A stretch of DNA of 29,651 nucleotides. Origin: a virus. The position numbers were made by a program, and so were the translations under genes. Within the stretch, counting starts at the first letter, position 1. Each line of letters begins with the position of its first letter. The notes below the pieces were generated by a model, which was not told the DNA's origin, did no database searches, and saw only the letters and a program-made list of their open reading frames with translations. Of the stretch, positions 1 to 8,340 are shown piece after piece. The stretch is from positions 1 through 29,651 of the IMG/VR virus record IMGVR_UViG_3300040801_000838. The stretch is one strand, 5' to 3'.

Positions 1-57
1 AACTGGGATGGCGAGCCGTTTGATGTCGGTCAAGTGTATATTATTAACGCAGAATAA
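1..57 (+). CDS. C-terminal end of an upstream protein (partial)
   Basis: The first reading frame is open from the window edge to TAA at 55-57 and gives 18 residues ending in GQVYIINAE. The stop lies 4 nt before the ATG at 62, the tight spacing seen throughout the window, so this is probably the tail of a real gene. Too little is present to name a family. Confidence 0.5.
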   Translation, partial: NWDGEPFDVGQVYIINAE

Positions 58-61
58 AATC

Positions 62-361
62 ATGAATTTACAAAAAGCTATCATCAAACATCGACACGTT
101 ATTTTCCGAGAGGCATCATTGTATCTTAGGCGTCCGGTACAAGTTATCATGCCTAGTTGGCAAGAGATTGAACACTATACCAACGAGAATCTTATTTTAT
201 TTCGAGTCAATGCATTTGCAATTGATGATGACATAATAGGTATAGACTACGACGCTTCTGAGGCATTAGTAAACCTCATACTCGAGAACTTCCCTCCTTT
301 ATTCCCTAATCCGTTTGAGATACTAATTTTCCGAGATAACTTCGACCCAAAGCAAATTTGA
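62..361 (+). CDS. Conserved-looking phage protein of unknown function, 99 aa
   Basis: I chose the ATG at 62 because it lies just after the stop of the partial gene ending at 57; the frame is open from an ATG at 8, but that would bury the start inside the upstream gene. The 99-residue product is soluble, with a basic N-terminal third and an acidic segment around AIDDDIIGIDYDASEALV, and ends with proline and phenylalanine-rich residues. There is no signal peptide, membrane segment or catalytic motif. It precedes the late promoter at 380-387, so it closes the preceding transcription unit. No function is offered. Confidence 0.6.
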   Translation: MNLQKAIIKHRHVIFREASLYLRRPVQVIMPSWQEIEHYTNENLILFRVNAFAIDDDIIGIDYDASEALVNLILENFPPLFPNPFEILIFRDNFDPKQI

Positions 362-379
362 AAACATCTGTATCTTTCT

Positions 380-387
380 GATAAATA
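380..387 (+). promoter_or_regulatory. T4-type late promoter, GATAAATA
   Basis: GATAAATA lies in the 47-nt gap between genes, 22 nt from its last A to the ATG at 409. It differs at one base from the T4 late -10 element TATAAATA recognised by gp55, and the same octamer recurs at five other gene-proximal places in this window. A leader with the ribosome site ACGGAG follows. A TTGAAA overlapping the stop of the previous gene (358-363) could be a weak -35, but no good -10 pairs with it. Confidence 0.7.
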
Positions 388-408
388 ATAGAGTAACGGA
401 GCAAAAGA

Positions 409-972
409 ATGCCGAAGAAAGTAAATGATGTCCTAGCCCTTATTCGTCGAGTGAGTGGTAAGACTACCGCCCTTGATATGTTGCTAGAGTTCGAGAAGAT
501 TCTAGACCATGTCAGCATCTACGCATATAAGAACTGGATTATGGGAGAGCTGGTAGAAGGACCGGATATGGACCGCTACTGGTTCAAAACAACCTGGATG
601 TATCCTTATAAGTCGATGCCGGACCCAGAAGGTTCGATGCGACTAGTGAAGTATGGTTGTAAAGTCTATTTCAGCAAGGATGTCTTTATTGAGACTCAGC
701 GTGTTCTTGACCCTTCCGATACAGAAGGTGACGAGACACATCAACCAAAGAAGGCGCAGGAAAAGAGAATCCCAGTTTGGCTGGTAACGATTGAGATGCC
801 GCGCAAGTTTATTGATGAAGCATACGAAGGCATTCTAGAGTTCGAAGACGAAGAAGTTGATATTGAAGATATTACAGCAGCGTGGGATGAGGAAATCACC
901 GGAGACCAACAGGAAGAAGCCGATGATGATGCAGACGATGCTGAAGAGAATGAACAACAAGGTATGCAGTAA
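409..972 (+). CDS. Conserved T4-like phage protein with acidic tail, unknown function
   Basis: This 187-residue soluble protein starts 22 nt after a late promoter, with ACGGAG about 8 nt before the ATG. The central part carries WIMGELVEGPDMDRYWF, YPYKSMPDPEGSMRLVKYG and IPVWLVTIEMPRKFIDE, a pattern I associate with conserved proteins of T4-like phages that have no assigned function. The last 45 residues are extremely acidic and low in complexity. It overlaps the next gene by one base (TAATG), so the two are probably translationally coupled. A virion or assembly role is plausible from late expression but not shown. Confidence 0.75.
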   Translation: MPKKVNDVLALIRRVSGKTTALDMLLEFEKILDHVSIYAYKNWIMGELVEGPDMDRYWFKTTWMYPYKSMPDPEGSMRLVKYGCKVYFSKDVFIETQRVLDPSDTEGDETHQPKKAQEKRIPVWLVTIEMPRKFIDEAYEGILEFEDEEVDIEDITAAWDEEITGDQQEEADDDADDAEENEQQGMQ

Positions 973-1697
973 TGGGTATTCGTAACGAAGAGCTAAAGAA
1001 CCTCGTTCTACCGTTGATTAGCATTGACGAGTTTGAGCCGAAGCTTGGTACAACCGAAGAGGTAATCGTTGTCGCATTCTACTGCAAGGATGAGCTACCT
1101 GCGTATGACCTTGATGATTTTATTGACAAGAGTGTCGTTGAGGTATTGGACAGCGAAGTAAGTCCAAATCCTGACACGCACGGTAACTATCTTGTTTTTG
1201 TCGAGTTCAAGCGTCAACCAAACTTTTGGACTAAACTCTATAAGCTTCTCGACGATATTGAAAGAGTAACAGGTGAGATGGAATGGCGCGTAAAGCCGTA
1301 TCTCTCCGATAAGAAGTATCCTCTAAAGTCTAAGGAAATACAAAAGCTCGTTATCACTCGCGTTGAAGAGTATGTTCCTAAGTCCGACTTCAATCTAACT
1401 ATGGAAGACTATCTTCGTAATAGTGATTTGACTGGGTTAGAAATAACCGAAGGCTATATTGTATTCGAGCGTTCTGGACAGAAGCTTGTTTTAGATTTAG
1501 TAGACTTCGGTGATACAGAAGAGCTAACAGAGAAACTCAATCTTAAAGAATCCTATCTCGACCTAATGGCAACATCGTCTGCCCTTACTAATCTTCGCTC
1601 CATGCTTGGAGAAGGTTGGGATATTTCGACCATTGACACATATTTTTTCATCACACATAACAACGATAACCGGTCGATTGTCGTAAGGAGAAAGTAA
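972..1697 (+). CDS. Conserved T4-like phage protein, 241 aa, unknown function
   Basis: The product starts with the segment NLVLPLISIDEFEPKLGTTE and contains EVIVVAFYCKDELPAYDLDDF and NYLVFVEFKRQPNF, a signature I associate with a protein family of T4-like phages usually left as hypothetical. It has no membrane segment, signal peptide or nucleotide-binding motif. It sits in a chain of one-base TAATG overlaps with the preceding 187-aa protein and the following spanin, so all are likely made late from the promoter at 380. A structural or assembly role is an inference from position. Confidence 0.75.
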   Translation: MGIRNEELKNLVLPLISIDEFEPKLGTTEEVIVVAFYCKDELPAYDLDDFIDKSVVEVLDSEVSPNPDTHGNYLVFVEFKRQPNFWTKLYKLLDDIERVTGEMEWRVKPYLSDKKYPLKSKEIQKLVITRVEEYVPKSDFNLTMEDYLRNSDLTGLEITEGYIVFERSGQKLVLDLVDFGDTEELTEKLNLKESYLDLMATSSALTNLRSMLGEGWDISTIDTYFFITHNNDNRSIVVRRK

Positions 1698-2119
1698 TGC
1701 TTGGTTTTGGTTTGACTGGCAAGGTTGCACTTGGCGCCGGTGTCGTCATCTTAGCAATGAGCGGCGCGTTTTATCTATACTTCAATCATGCGCAAGAAAA
1801 GATGAATGAACAGGCTGCGCAGATTGAGATACTACAGAACGCTAACAGCACTCTTCAAGGAACGATTGTTCGCCAACGAGAAGAGTCGGCACGACAGGCG
1901 CAGAATCTCAACAACCTCAACGATCGCCTCAATCGTATTCGTCGCGAATCGAACGACATGGCTGAGCTATTGGCGAGACACGACCTCAAGTATCTTGCAT
2001 CGAAGCGTCCCGGATTGATTGAGAACCGCGTCAACCGAGGCACACAGGATGTCTTCAATCAGCTCAAGGAACTGAGCGACCCGGATAGCTACGAAGTGAA
2101 GCGGGAGGAAGAAGAATGA
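1697..2119 (+). CDS. Probable inner-membrane spanin (i-spanin, Rz-like)
   Basis: The 140-residue protein has one N-terminal membrane segment (about residues 9-29, short cytoplasmic side) followed by a long periplasmic heptad-like coiled coil (about 33-90) and a charged tail. The stretch LLARHDLKYLASKRPGLIE resembles that of i-spanin-like proteins in T4-like phages. I-spanins span the periplasm with an o-spanin to fuse inner and outer membranes in the last step of lysis of Gram-negative cells. The next gene, overlapping by ATGA, encodes a lipoprotein, the expected partner. An unrelated membrane-anchored coiled-coil protein cannot be excluded. Confidence 0.7.
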   Translation: MLGFGLTGKVALGAGVVILAMSGAFYLYFNHAQEKMNEQAAQIEILQNANSTLQGTIVRQREESARQAQNLNNLNDRLNRIRRESNDMAELLARHDLKYLASKRPGLIENRVNRGTQDVFNQLKELSDPDSYEVKREEEE

Positions 2120-2472
2120 AGACTCTCCTTCTTTTAGCATCATTGCTCTTGCTTTCTGGCTGTTTTCATGCTACAATACCAGCACAGACTGATACTTTGG
2201 AGCTCACATATATTCACCCATCAGCACCGGCAGAGATGACGCTGCGTGAAGTGAAATGGAGAGTGTTCAATCGTGAAGAGCTACTAAAGTATCTTGAAGA
2301 AAACAAGGATGTTGAGATTGCGCTGTTCGCAATCGAAACAAAGGATTATGAAAACCTTGCGCTAAACATGCAGGAGATTATTCGGTATGTTCGAGAGCAG
2401 AAGGAAATCATAATCTACTACAGAGAAACATTGCCTGACCCAACGAAGGGAGGTGATAGCGAGGAGAAATAA
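2116..2472 (+). CDS. Probable outer-membrane lipoprotein spanin (o-spanin, Rz1-like)
   Basis: The N-terminus is a textbook lipoprotein signal: Lys2, a leucine-rich core and lipobox LSGC with Cys16 as the acylation site. The mature protein has about 103 residues and contains [20 protein letters not shown] followed by a helical segment ending KEIIIYYRE, which resembles a lipoprotein found with spanin genes in other large phages. It would sit in the outer membrane and contact the i-spanin encoded just upstream (ATGA overlap). It is longer than lambda Rz1 but within the range of separated spanin pairs. Assignment rests on lipobox plus context. Confidence 0.7.
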   Translation: MKTLLLLASLLLLSGCFHATIPAQTDTLELTYIHPSAPAEMTLREVKWRVFNREELLKYLEENKDVEIALFAIETKDYENLALNMQEIIRYVREQKEIIIYYRETLPDPTKGGDSEEK

Positions 2473-3245
2473 TGAAAGACTATTACAAGATTCTTGGTGT
2501 CGAACGCAACGCAAGCGAAGACGAAATCAAGAAGCAGTATAGACGCCTCGCTAAAAAGTATCACCCCGATGTAAGCACCGAAGCCGAAGCTACTCAAAAG
2601 TTTCAGGAACTTCAAGAAGCTTACTCCATTCTAAAAGACCCTCAGAAGAAAGCCCAGTATGATATGGGCGGTTCCGCTGCTAATGGTGACCGTGTGCGAC
2701 AGTATTATTCCAGCAACGGTGGGGCGGACCCTTTCATGAATATTCATGATTTGTTCGAATCTCTCCGCGGGCGGCAACAACGGCGCACTATTTACCGTAC
2801 CACCATATCGCTTGAGGAAGCTTTTCATGGAACAATACGACAGGTGAATGATAAGAGCTTTCGTATTCCTCCCGGTCTTCGCACAGGCAATCGCATTTCG
2901 GTAGACGATTTTTGGGTTGATGTGGTCGTTCTTCCACACGCTAAATATAAGAGAGCAGGGGATGATTTGCTAGTTGAAGCAAACATCACAGCCGCAGAAG
3001 CGATGCTCGGCGTGAAGCTGGATATCGATCATATCGACCGAAGCCATTTACGCTGTGATGTTCCGGCTGGCACACAACCTGGACAGATACTTCGACTTCG
3101 TGGAAAAGGTATGCCCAACCCTGAGGTAACGAATATCAGAGGCGACCTTCTTGTTCAAATCAACATATCCATCCCGCGTAACTTGACAGACGAACAAAAA
3201 GAAAGTATCATTAGCTTAGGGTATCGCAACGAAATACAAGTTTAG
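2472..3245 (+). CDS. DnaJ/CbpA-like co-chaperone (J-domain protein without zinc finger)
   Basis: Residues 3-65 form a J domain with the invariant HPD at 31-33 (KKYHPDVST), which stimulates the ATPase of DnaK-type Hsp70. A short Gly/Phe-like linker follows, then the two beta-rich substrate-binding domains (about 105-250) with the typical [19 protein letters not shown]. The CxxCxGxG zinc repeats of DnaJ are absent, so it is closest to CbpA-type J proteins, and at 257 residues it is shorter than CbpA. No Hsp70 is in the window, so it would work with host DnaK. It overlaps the o-spanin gene by one base and is followed 8 nt later by clpA, pairing two chaperone functions. Confidence 0.88.
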   Translation: MKDYYKILGVERNASEDEIKKQYRRLAKKYHPDVSTEAEATQKFQELQEAYSILKDPQKKAQYDMGGSAANGDRVRQYYSSNGGADPFMNIHDLFESLRGRQQRRTIYRTTISLEEAFHGTIRQVNDKSFRIPPGLRTGNRISVDDFWVDVVVLPHAKYKRAGDDLLVEANITAAEAMLGVKLDIDHIDRSHLRCDVPAGTQPGQILRLRGKGMPNPEVTNIRGDLLVQINISIPRNLTDEQKESIISLGYRNEIQV

Positions 3246-3253
3246 GAGAACTT

Positions 3254-5521
3254 ATGTCCGCAGACAACAACGAGCATATCAATCGCGTTCTTGACCGTGC
3301 AGCTACATTTGCTGAAGAAAACGAACACGAATATCTCACCGCAGAACATCTGTTGTGGTCGCTTCTTCAAGAAAAAGAAGTTCAGCACATCATCACGAAT
3401 ATCGGCGCAAAGCCGAACATCATTCGTAACACGGTGGAGAAATACATCAACACGAATGCGCTAAAGGTTCCGAACGATGGGCTGACAAAGTATCAAGGCC
3501 CGCTACAGACAACCGCCCTGCGCAGAATCTTTCAACGGGCATTATCGAATTTCATCTTCTCCGGACGCAGCGAGATTACACCAATCGGACTTCTTCTGTC
3601 AGTCATGTGCGAGGAAAACAGCCACGCATATTACTTCCTACAGAAGGGTGGCGTAACAAGAGACCGCATCATCAACTATATGAAGAAGCACGATGTGGAT
3701 GGTGCTGGTGTTACTACAGAATCTCCGCTCGAGGAATTCTGCCGCAACCTCAACAAGGCGAGCAAGGAAGGACAGATCGATCCTGTTATCGGGCGTGAAA
3801 CAGAGCTTGAGGATACGATTGAGGTGTTGGCGCGACGGAAGAAGAACAACATCATCTACGTCGGTCATCCGGGCGTGGGTAAGACCTGTCTCGCAGAGGG
3901 GCTGGCGAAGAAGATTGTAGATGGTGAAGTACCCAAGGCGCTACAGGCTAAGGAGGTCTATAGTCTCGATATCGGTGCGCTCGTTGCCGGCACGAAATAC
4001 CGCGGTGACTTTGAGGAGCGACTGAAGGCGGTGCTGAAGGAGATTGAGAAGAAGGGCAATGTCATTCTATTCATTGATGAAATCCATATGATTATGGGTG
4101 CAGGATCAGCATCACAGGGCACGATGGATGCGAGCAATCTGCTCAAGCCAATGCTCGCCAAGGGAACGCTGCGGTGCGTTGGTGCTACCACCCTCGACGA
4201 ATACGAGACGCACTTTGAGAAGGACAAGGCGCTGAAGCGTCGTTTCCAGCGATATGAGATTACGGAGCCATCCGTCGATGATACGAAGCGCATCATGCGC
4301 GGACTGGTGAAATACTATGAGGACTTCCACGGCGTCGAATATGACCTCGAAGCTCTCGACACCGCTGTCGACCTCTCGATGCGCTACATGAAGAACAAGC
4401 ATCTGCCGGACAAGGCGATTGACATTATGGACGCGGCTGGTGCGAAGGCGAAGCTCGAAGAGGTTGAGAAGGTAGACCTGGAGCGTATTATGGCAACGGT
4501 CTCGAAGATTGCCAAGATTCCGGTCACAATGATCGACATCAAGGAGAACGATGCGCTGGCAAGCCTCGACGCGAAGATCAAGGATAAGGTCTACGGACAG
4601 GACAAGGCCATCGACACCGTTGTCGAAGCGATTGTCATTTCTAAGAGCGGATTGCGCGACACCAGCAAGCCAATCGGTTCCTACCTATGCGTGGGTCCGA
4701 CGGGTGTGGGTAAGACCTATTTCGCGAAACAGCTCGCGACGGCAATGGGCGTGGAGCTCATCCGCTTCGATATGAGCGAATACAACGAGAAGCATTCCAT
4801 TGCACGGTTGATCGGTGCTCCTCCTGGCTATGTCGGACACGGTGAAGGACAGGGTGGTTCGGGGCAGCTCATCACAAAGGTGGAGCAGCATCCAAACTGC
4901 GTCCTCCTGCTGGACGAGGTCGAGAAGGCTGCACCGGAGGTGCTACAGGTTCTCCTCCAGGTGATGGACGATGGTCGATTGACGAGCAGCACAGGTAAGA
5001 CGGTCGACTTCACGAACACCATTCTGCTGATGACCTCCAACCTTGGCGCAAGGGAGAGCGAGAAGCTCTCCATCGGCTTCGGCACACAGGTGAAGACAGG
5101 TGAGGATGATAAGGCTATCAAGCAGTTCCTCGCACCGGAGTTCCGCAATCGTTTGGACGGTACGCTGAAGTTTGGCAAGCTGTCGCGTGAGGAGATGCGC
5201 CTCATCGTTAGCAGAGCGATTGACGAGCTGAATGAGATGCTGGCGTCCAAGAAGGTGCGCGTGACCTGTCTTGCTGCGGCGCGTGATTGGCTTGCAGAAC
5301 ACGGCTACGATCCTGCCCTCGGCGCAAGGCCGCTGGCTCGGTTGATTCAGGATGAGGTGAAGAAGCCGATTGCGAAGGAGATTCTGTTCGGTGATTTGCA
5401 GAACGGTGGTAAGGCTCGATTGGCTGTCGTGGATGACAAGCTGGCGATCACCTATCGTCCTCCAAGCGGTCACACGCCTACGGTTGACGACATGCTGAAC
5501 GAGAACTCATCCGAAGACTAA
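3254..5521 (+). CDS. clpA: ClpA-type AAA+ unfoldase with ClpP-binding loop
   Basis: The protein has 755 residues, close to E. coli ClpA (758), with a Clp N-domain (about 1-140) and two AAA+ modules and no ClpB middle domain. Module 1 has Walker A GHPGVGKT (204-211), Walker B ILFIDE (271-276) and pore segment KYRG; module 2 has Walker A GPTGVGKT (481-488), Walker B LLLDE (551-555), pore segment GYVG and sensor 2 GARPL. The tripeptide IGF at 607-609, within LSIGFGTQ, sits where ClpA has the IGL loop that docks onto ClpP; the IGF version is the one used by ClpX. No clpP is present, so it likely recruits host ClpP. The ribosome site AGGAG precedes the ATG. Confidence 0.93.
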   Translation: MSADNNEHINRVLDRAATFAEENEHEYLTAEHLLWSLLQEKEVQHIITNIGAKPNIIRNTVEKYINTNALKVPNDGLTKYQGPLQTTALRRIFQRALSNFIFSGRSEITPIGLLLSVMCEENSHAYYFLQKGGVTRDRIINYMKKHDVDGAGVTTESPLEEFCRNLNKASKEGQIDPVIGRETELEDTIEVLARRKKNNIIYVGHPGVGKTCLAEGLAKKIVDGEVPKALQAKEVYSLDIGALVAGTKYRGDFEERLKAVLKEIEKKGNVILFIDEIHMIMGAGSASQGTMDASNLLKPMLAKGTLRCVGATTLDEYETHFEKDKALKRRFQRYEITEPSVDDTKRIMRGLVKYYEDFHGVEYDLEALDTAVDLSMRYMKNKHLPDKAIDIMDAAGAKAKLEEVEKVDLERIMATVSKIAKIPVTMIDIKENDALASLDAKIKDKVYGQDKAIDTVVEAIVISKSGLRDTSKPIGSYLCVGPTGVGKTYFAKQLATAMGVELIRFDMSEYNEKHSIARLIGAPPGYVGHGEGQGGSGQLITKVEQHPNCVLLLDEVEKAAPEVLQVLLQVMDDGRLTSSTGKTVDFTNTILLMTSNLGARESEKLSIGFGTQVKTGEDDKAIKQFLAPEFRNRLDGTLKFGKLSREEMRLIVSRAIDELNEMLASKKVRVTCLAAARDWLAEHGYDPALGARPLARLIQDEVKKPIAKEILFGDLQNGGKARLAVVDDKLAITYRPPSGHTPTVDDMLNENSSED

Positions 5522-5546
5522 GACAAGACGAAGAGCGGGAGACGAG

Positions 5547-5570
5547 AGAGGGCGAGCAATCGCCCTCTTT
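5547..5570 (+). terminator. Intrinsic terminator after clpA
   Basis: A perfect 9-bp stem, AGAGGGCGA (5547-5555) with TCGCCCTCT (5560-5568), closes on the stable GNRA loop GCAA (5556-5559). The T-run after it is short (TT then CC, with the last stem T), so termination may be partial. It lies 26 nt after the clpA stop and 13 nt before a late promoter, so it separates the two units. Confidence 0.8.
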
Positions 5571-5582
5571 CCGTATCTATTA

Positions 5583-5590
5583 GATAAATA
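5583..5590 (+). promoter_or_regulatory. T4-type late promoter, GATAAATA
   Basis: GATAAATA followed by CTAAAAG lies between the clpA terminator and a small gene, 22 nt from its last A to the ATG at 5612, with the ribosome site AAGGAG in the leader. It would drive the small proteins and the fibre genes up to about 9123. Confidence 0.75.
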
Positions 5591-5611
5591 CTAAAAGCAA
5601 GGAGACATCCA

Positions 5612-5797
5612 ATGAATGAAATGCGTAAGTTAATGGAAATGTTTGACGATGATGATTTGGAAGGTGCAGAGAACGCTGATCCGTTAGAATGGATTGCTTC
5701 GCTCGCTGAGAAGGGGATGGCTGCTAAAACATTGTCGGAAGCTAAGGGCTACTTCGCTCAAATTTTAGACGAGACTGAAAATCATCAAGGTTTTTAA
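5612..5797 (+). CDS. Small acidic protein with capsid-targeting-like leader
   Basis: The 61-residue protein begins MNEMRKLMEMFDDDDLEGAE. The LME at residues 7-9 fits the L/I-x-E rule for cleavage by the T4 prohead protease gp21, and the leader is almost identical to that of the gene at 5970. The mature part would be acidic and helical (LEWIASLAEKGMAAKTLSEA). It is the first gene after a late promoter and has a strong AAGGAG ribosome site. I infer a small internal head protein; no enzymatic feature is visible. Confidence 0.7.
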   Translation: MNEMRKLMEMFDDDDLEGAENADPLEWIASLAEKGMAAKTLSEAKGYFAQILDETENHQGF

Positions 5798-5808
5798 GGA
5801 GACACACA

Positions 5809-5973
5809 ATGGCTAAGATTGTAGAAGAACTAATGGTAATCAAAGTATCGCAAATCGCTAAGGACGATGGCGATGCTCCAGAGAAACTAACAGACGAAAT
5901 CGTTGCTACTATTGAGCAGGTTGTTGCTGAAATGGTAGGTGGCGGATGTGTTGTGGAGGTTGTAAGCGAATGA
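5809..5973 (+). CDS. Very small phage protein, 54 aa, unknown
   Basis: The ATG at 5809 is preceded by TTAAGGAGA, an excellent ribosome site, 11 nt after the stop of the previous gene, and the frame runs to TGA at 5971-5973. The product starts MAKIVEELMVIKVSQIAKDD and is mostly a predicted pair of amphipathic helices with a hydrophobic glycine-rich end (EMVGGGCVVEVVSE). The stop overlaps the next start (ATGA). Spacing, ribosome site and overlap all support it as a gene despite its size. No family was recognised. Confidence 0.65.
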   Translation: MAKIVEELMVIKVSQIAKDDGDAPEKLTDEIVATIEQVVAEMVGGGCVVEVVSE

Positions 5974-6152
5974 ACGAGATGCGCAGGCTAATGGAGGCGG
6001 TCGGTCAAGGACAACGGCAAGATAGTCTAGACGATCAACTAAGAGATCTAATCCTTATTGCGAATCAGCATGGAATGTATGATGCCGCAGATTATCTTAC
6101 GCATGTCATCGAAAAGAACTACGATTCGCTGTATACTTTTAAGGAAGAATAA
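5970..6152 (+). CDS. Small protein with capsid-targeting-like leader, 60 aa
   Basis: I chose the ATG at 5970 (ATGA overlap with the previous stop) because it gives the N-terminus MNEMRRLMEAVGQG, matching the MNEMRKLME leader of the protein at 5612. LME would be the prohead-protease site. The rest is a short helical segment (DQLRDLILIANQHGMYDAADYLTHVI). The frame is open 8 codons further upstream, but that extension lies inside the previous gene and spoils the shared leader. A packaged internal head protein is the inference. Confidence 0.68.
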   Translation: MNEMRRLMEAVGQGQRQDSLDDQLRDLILIANQHGMYDAADYLTHVIEKNYDSLYTFKEE

Positions 6153-6595
6153 TGAGTCTAACACCAAGTAGAAAGAGCGTTGTAATGATGACCAACACAG
6201 GTCGTGAGCACAACATCACAGGCAAGGCAGTACGCGGAGACAGCTACTATGGGCACACAGATGGTGTTCATACGGTTCAAGTATTTTTCACGAATTTCAC
6301 GGGGCGTTTCGGAATTCAAGGCACGCTCGTAACTGAACCGCAGGACGGCGATTGGTTTGATATTAATCTTAATACAAGCCTAAGTGTAAATAACACAACG
6401 CCATATGCACAGTTTCCTATCAATCCTCTTGCTCCGACGGGTAGAGATGGCGATACAGGAACATTGGCGTTCACGTTTGTGGGCAATTTTACTTTCTTAC
6501 GAGCGATTGTAGACCGGTCGTATATTCCGGAACCTGCCGAAAATGACTCAACAACCGGGCTTGGTCATATTGACAAAGTCCTTTTAGCAATGTAA
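6152..6595 (+). CDS. Probable virion protein (beta-rich), 147 aa
   Basis: The product is rich in beta-prone and aromatic residues, with FFTNFTGRFGIQGTLVTEP and a later DWFDINLNTSLSVNN, ending in TGLGHIDKVLLAM. It resembles small structural proteins that precede fibre genes in T4-like phages, but I cannot name a T4 counterpart. The ribosome site AAGGAAG precedes the ATG and the gene overlaps its neighbour by one base. It lies immediately before two fibre-like genes in the same late unit, so a fibre adaptor or fibre-associated role is likely. Confidence 0.65.
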   Translation: MSLTPSRKSVVMMTNTGREHNITGKAVRGDSYYGHTDGVHTVQVFFTNFTGRFGIQGTLVTEPQDGDWFDINLNTSLSVNNTTPYAQFPINPLAPTGRDGDTGTLAFTFVGNFTFLRAIVDRSYIPEPAENDSTTGLGHIDKVLLAM

Positions 6596-6607
6596 CGGAC
6601 CCAAACT

Positions 6608-8338
6608 ATGTCTAGAATTATCGCCGGAAATACACTAGTAAATAATCTTCTTAATCAATATACGCCACCTTTTAGCGTTAGCGAAAGTGTTGCGTCGGGC
6701 TGGCATCTTCGATGGAATGACACGCTCAAGGCTTTTGAAGCGTATGATCCCGAAGCATTGAAAGGAGATGGCGGCTTCGATGCTATATTGGTAGATGGAC
6801 CATTTCCTGCGTCGGGTGTGAGTGTAAATTTCCCAGTTAATTTTATTGTCCCGGATGAAGAATCTCTTATCATTACAATTAACGGCGTAAAGCAGCAGAC
6901 CGGAGCATATACCATTCTAGAAACTTTTGAAACTTCTATGGTGGTTCAATTTGTAGAGGCGCCGCAAGCCGGCGATTTAATTGAATTCCTCGGTCTTCAG
7001 GCAAGAAACCCTACAGATATAAGAACGTTTGATAGCACAGGTGATCAAGGACCGCAATGGACGATTCCGTGGCTTGCTCCCTCCCCGCAGTCTCTCATTC
7101 TTACAATTAATGGTGTAAAACAACAATCAAATGCGTATGAAATTAGTTATCCTGGCGGAGTGAACGGGTCCACCACTACTCTCGTCACATTACTCGGAGA
7201 GGTATTATCCGGTTATGCTAACGGTTCAAAGACAGCCGGCGGTATTACCTTTACATCGGCATCTTTGAATTTTCAGACCGCAGGGGTGACCACTAACGAC
7301 ATCCTGCGCATCTATACTGGCAGCGAAGCAGGTGATTATATTATTCAATCTGCGTCGGGCTCAACAGTGACAATTGCGAACGGGAACGGTTTTAATCAGT
7401 TAACGGGGTGGTTGTCCAGCGAGACAGGATTAATCTTCTCCGTCTTCAAGAAAACGCTAACTTCAGACGATCAGATTGAAATTCTTGGCATCCTTGATAC
7501 AGGTGAGGCGCCATCTAGTCCGCTGGATGGAATCAATCTAGGTGCCGGTGCGGTATACGGTATTTTTGATGGTGTCGATGTTGCCGGTGTTAAACAGGTT
7601 GCTAGATTTAAATCTCTGGCAGCAGGCAATAACATTACAATCACCGAAAATGTTGGCGGAGAATTTTATACTATTTCCGCAGGATTGCCCGACTATACGA
7701 ACATCGGATCCGGTCAGGGAGTTGTGGTCAACCCATCCGCCGATACGATTGAGTTCCGCACCATTACAGGCGACGGCGATCAGATTTCCGTCGCACCTGT
7801 AAACGGCACGCTCGTCGTATCATTCGCAGGCGATGCCACTACGCTCGGCGGCACAGCCGCTACTTCGTTCGCGACTACGGTTGCTGATGCGGTTAGTGCG
7901 ACAGGCGAAAGCCTCGTGGCGAAAGGGACGGCTGCTAACGACAACACCCTTCGCCTAAAGGGTATCCGCGGTGGTGCTGGTGGTATTACGGTTACAGATC
8001 TCGGTGACGACCTTTACATTAGTTCTACGACAGGTCGTAGCTATCGGGAGGTAACAGGGACCACATATTCTGCTACTTTCGATGAAGAAATTCTCGGTGT
8101 GCAGAATGTTGCTGCGGTAACTATCAATCTACCGGAGCCTGCTTCCGTCCCTGTTGGACATCGCGTCATTATTAAAGACGAGGCGGGCGGTGACCGAACA
8201 ACATCAGCCATTACAATTCAAACTGCGTTGTCTGCAGGCATTGACAGCGGAACGAGCACTACTATTGGAGAAAACTTTGGTTTTGTCGAATTATATTCGA
8301 ACGGAAGCCAGTATTTCATTCTCGGCCGTAGAGGGTAA
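6608..8338 (+). CDS. Tail-fibre-like protein with duplicated module
   Basis: The 576-residue protein has a short N-terminal head (WHLRWNDTLKAFEAYDPEAL) then two copies of one module: copy 1 around 66-130 with SLIITINGVKQQTGAY and GDLIEFLGL, copy 2 around 147-300 with SLILTINGVKQQSNAY and DQIEILGIL. Copy 2 is interrupted by an inserted beta-rich segment of about 75 residues. A low-complexity shaft (ITGDGDQISVAP, LRLKGIRGGAGGI) follows. The last 105 residues are the glycine/threonine-rich tip domain with VPVGHRVIIKDEAGG and ELYSNGSQYFIL, widely seen at fibre C-termini. It probably binds the host surface or links fibre parts. Confidence 0.8.
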   Translation: MSRIIAGNTLVNNLLNQYTPPFSVSESVASGWHLRWNDTLKAFEAYDPEALKGDGGFDAILVDGPFPASGVSVNFPVNFIVPDEESLIITINGVKQQTGAYTILETFETSMVVQFVEAPQAGDLIEFLGLQARNPTDIRTFDSTGDQGPQWTIPWLAPSPQSLILTINGVKQQSNAYEISYPGGVNGSTTTLVTLLGEVLSGYANGSKTAGGITFTSASLNFQTAGVTTNDILRIYTGSEAGDYIIQSASGSTVTIANGNGFNQLTGWLSSETGLIFSVFKKTLTSDDQIEILGILDTGEAPSSPLDGINLGAGAVYGIFDGVDVAGVKQVARFKSLAAGNNITITENVGGEFYTISAGLPDYTNIGSGQGVVVNPSADTIEFRTITGDGDQISVAPVNGTLVVSFAGDATTLGGTAATSFATTVADAVSATGESLVAKGTAANDNTLRLKGIRGGAGGITVTDLGDDLYISSTTGRSYREVTGTTYSATFDEEILGVQNVAAVTINLPEPASVPVGHRVIIKDEAGGDRTTSAITIQTALSAGIDSGTSTTIGENFGFVELYSNGSQYFILGRRG

Positions 8339-8340
8339 TT

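Noticed and set aside
8-361. ATG at 8 as the start of the first full gene.
   Set aside because: The segment 1-57 reads as the end of another protein in a different frame, and the ATG at 62 follows that stop directly.
4828-5473. Overlapping minus-strand open frames opposite the ClpA gene.
   Set aside because: They lie inside a clear ClpA reading frame in GC-rich sequence, have no recognisable domains, and all other genes are on the plus strand.
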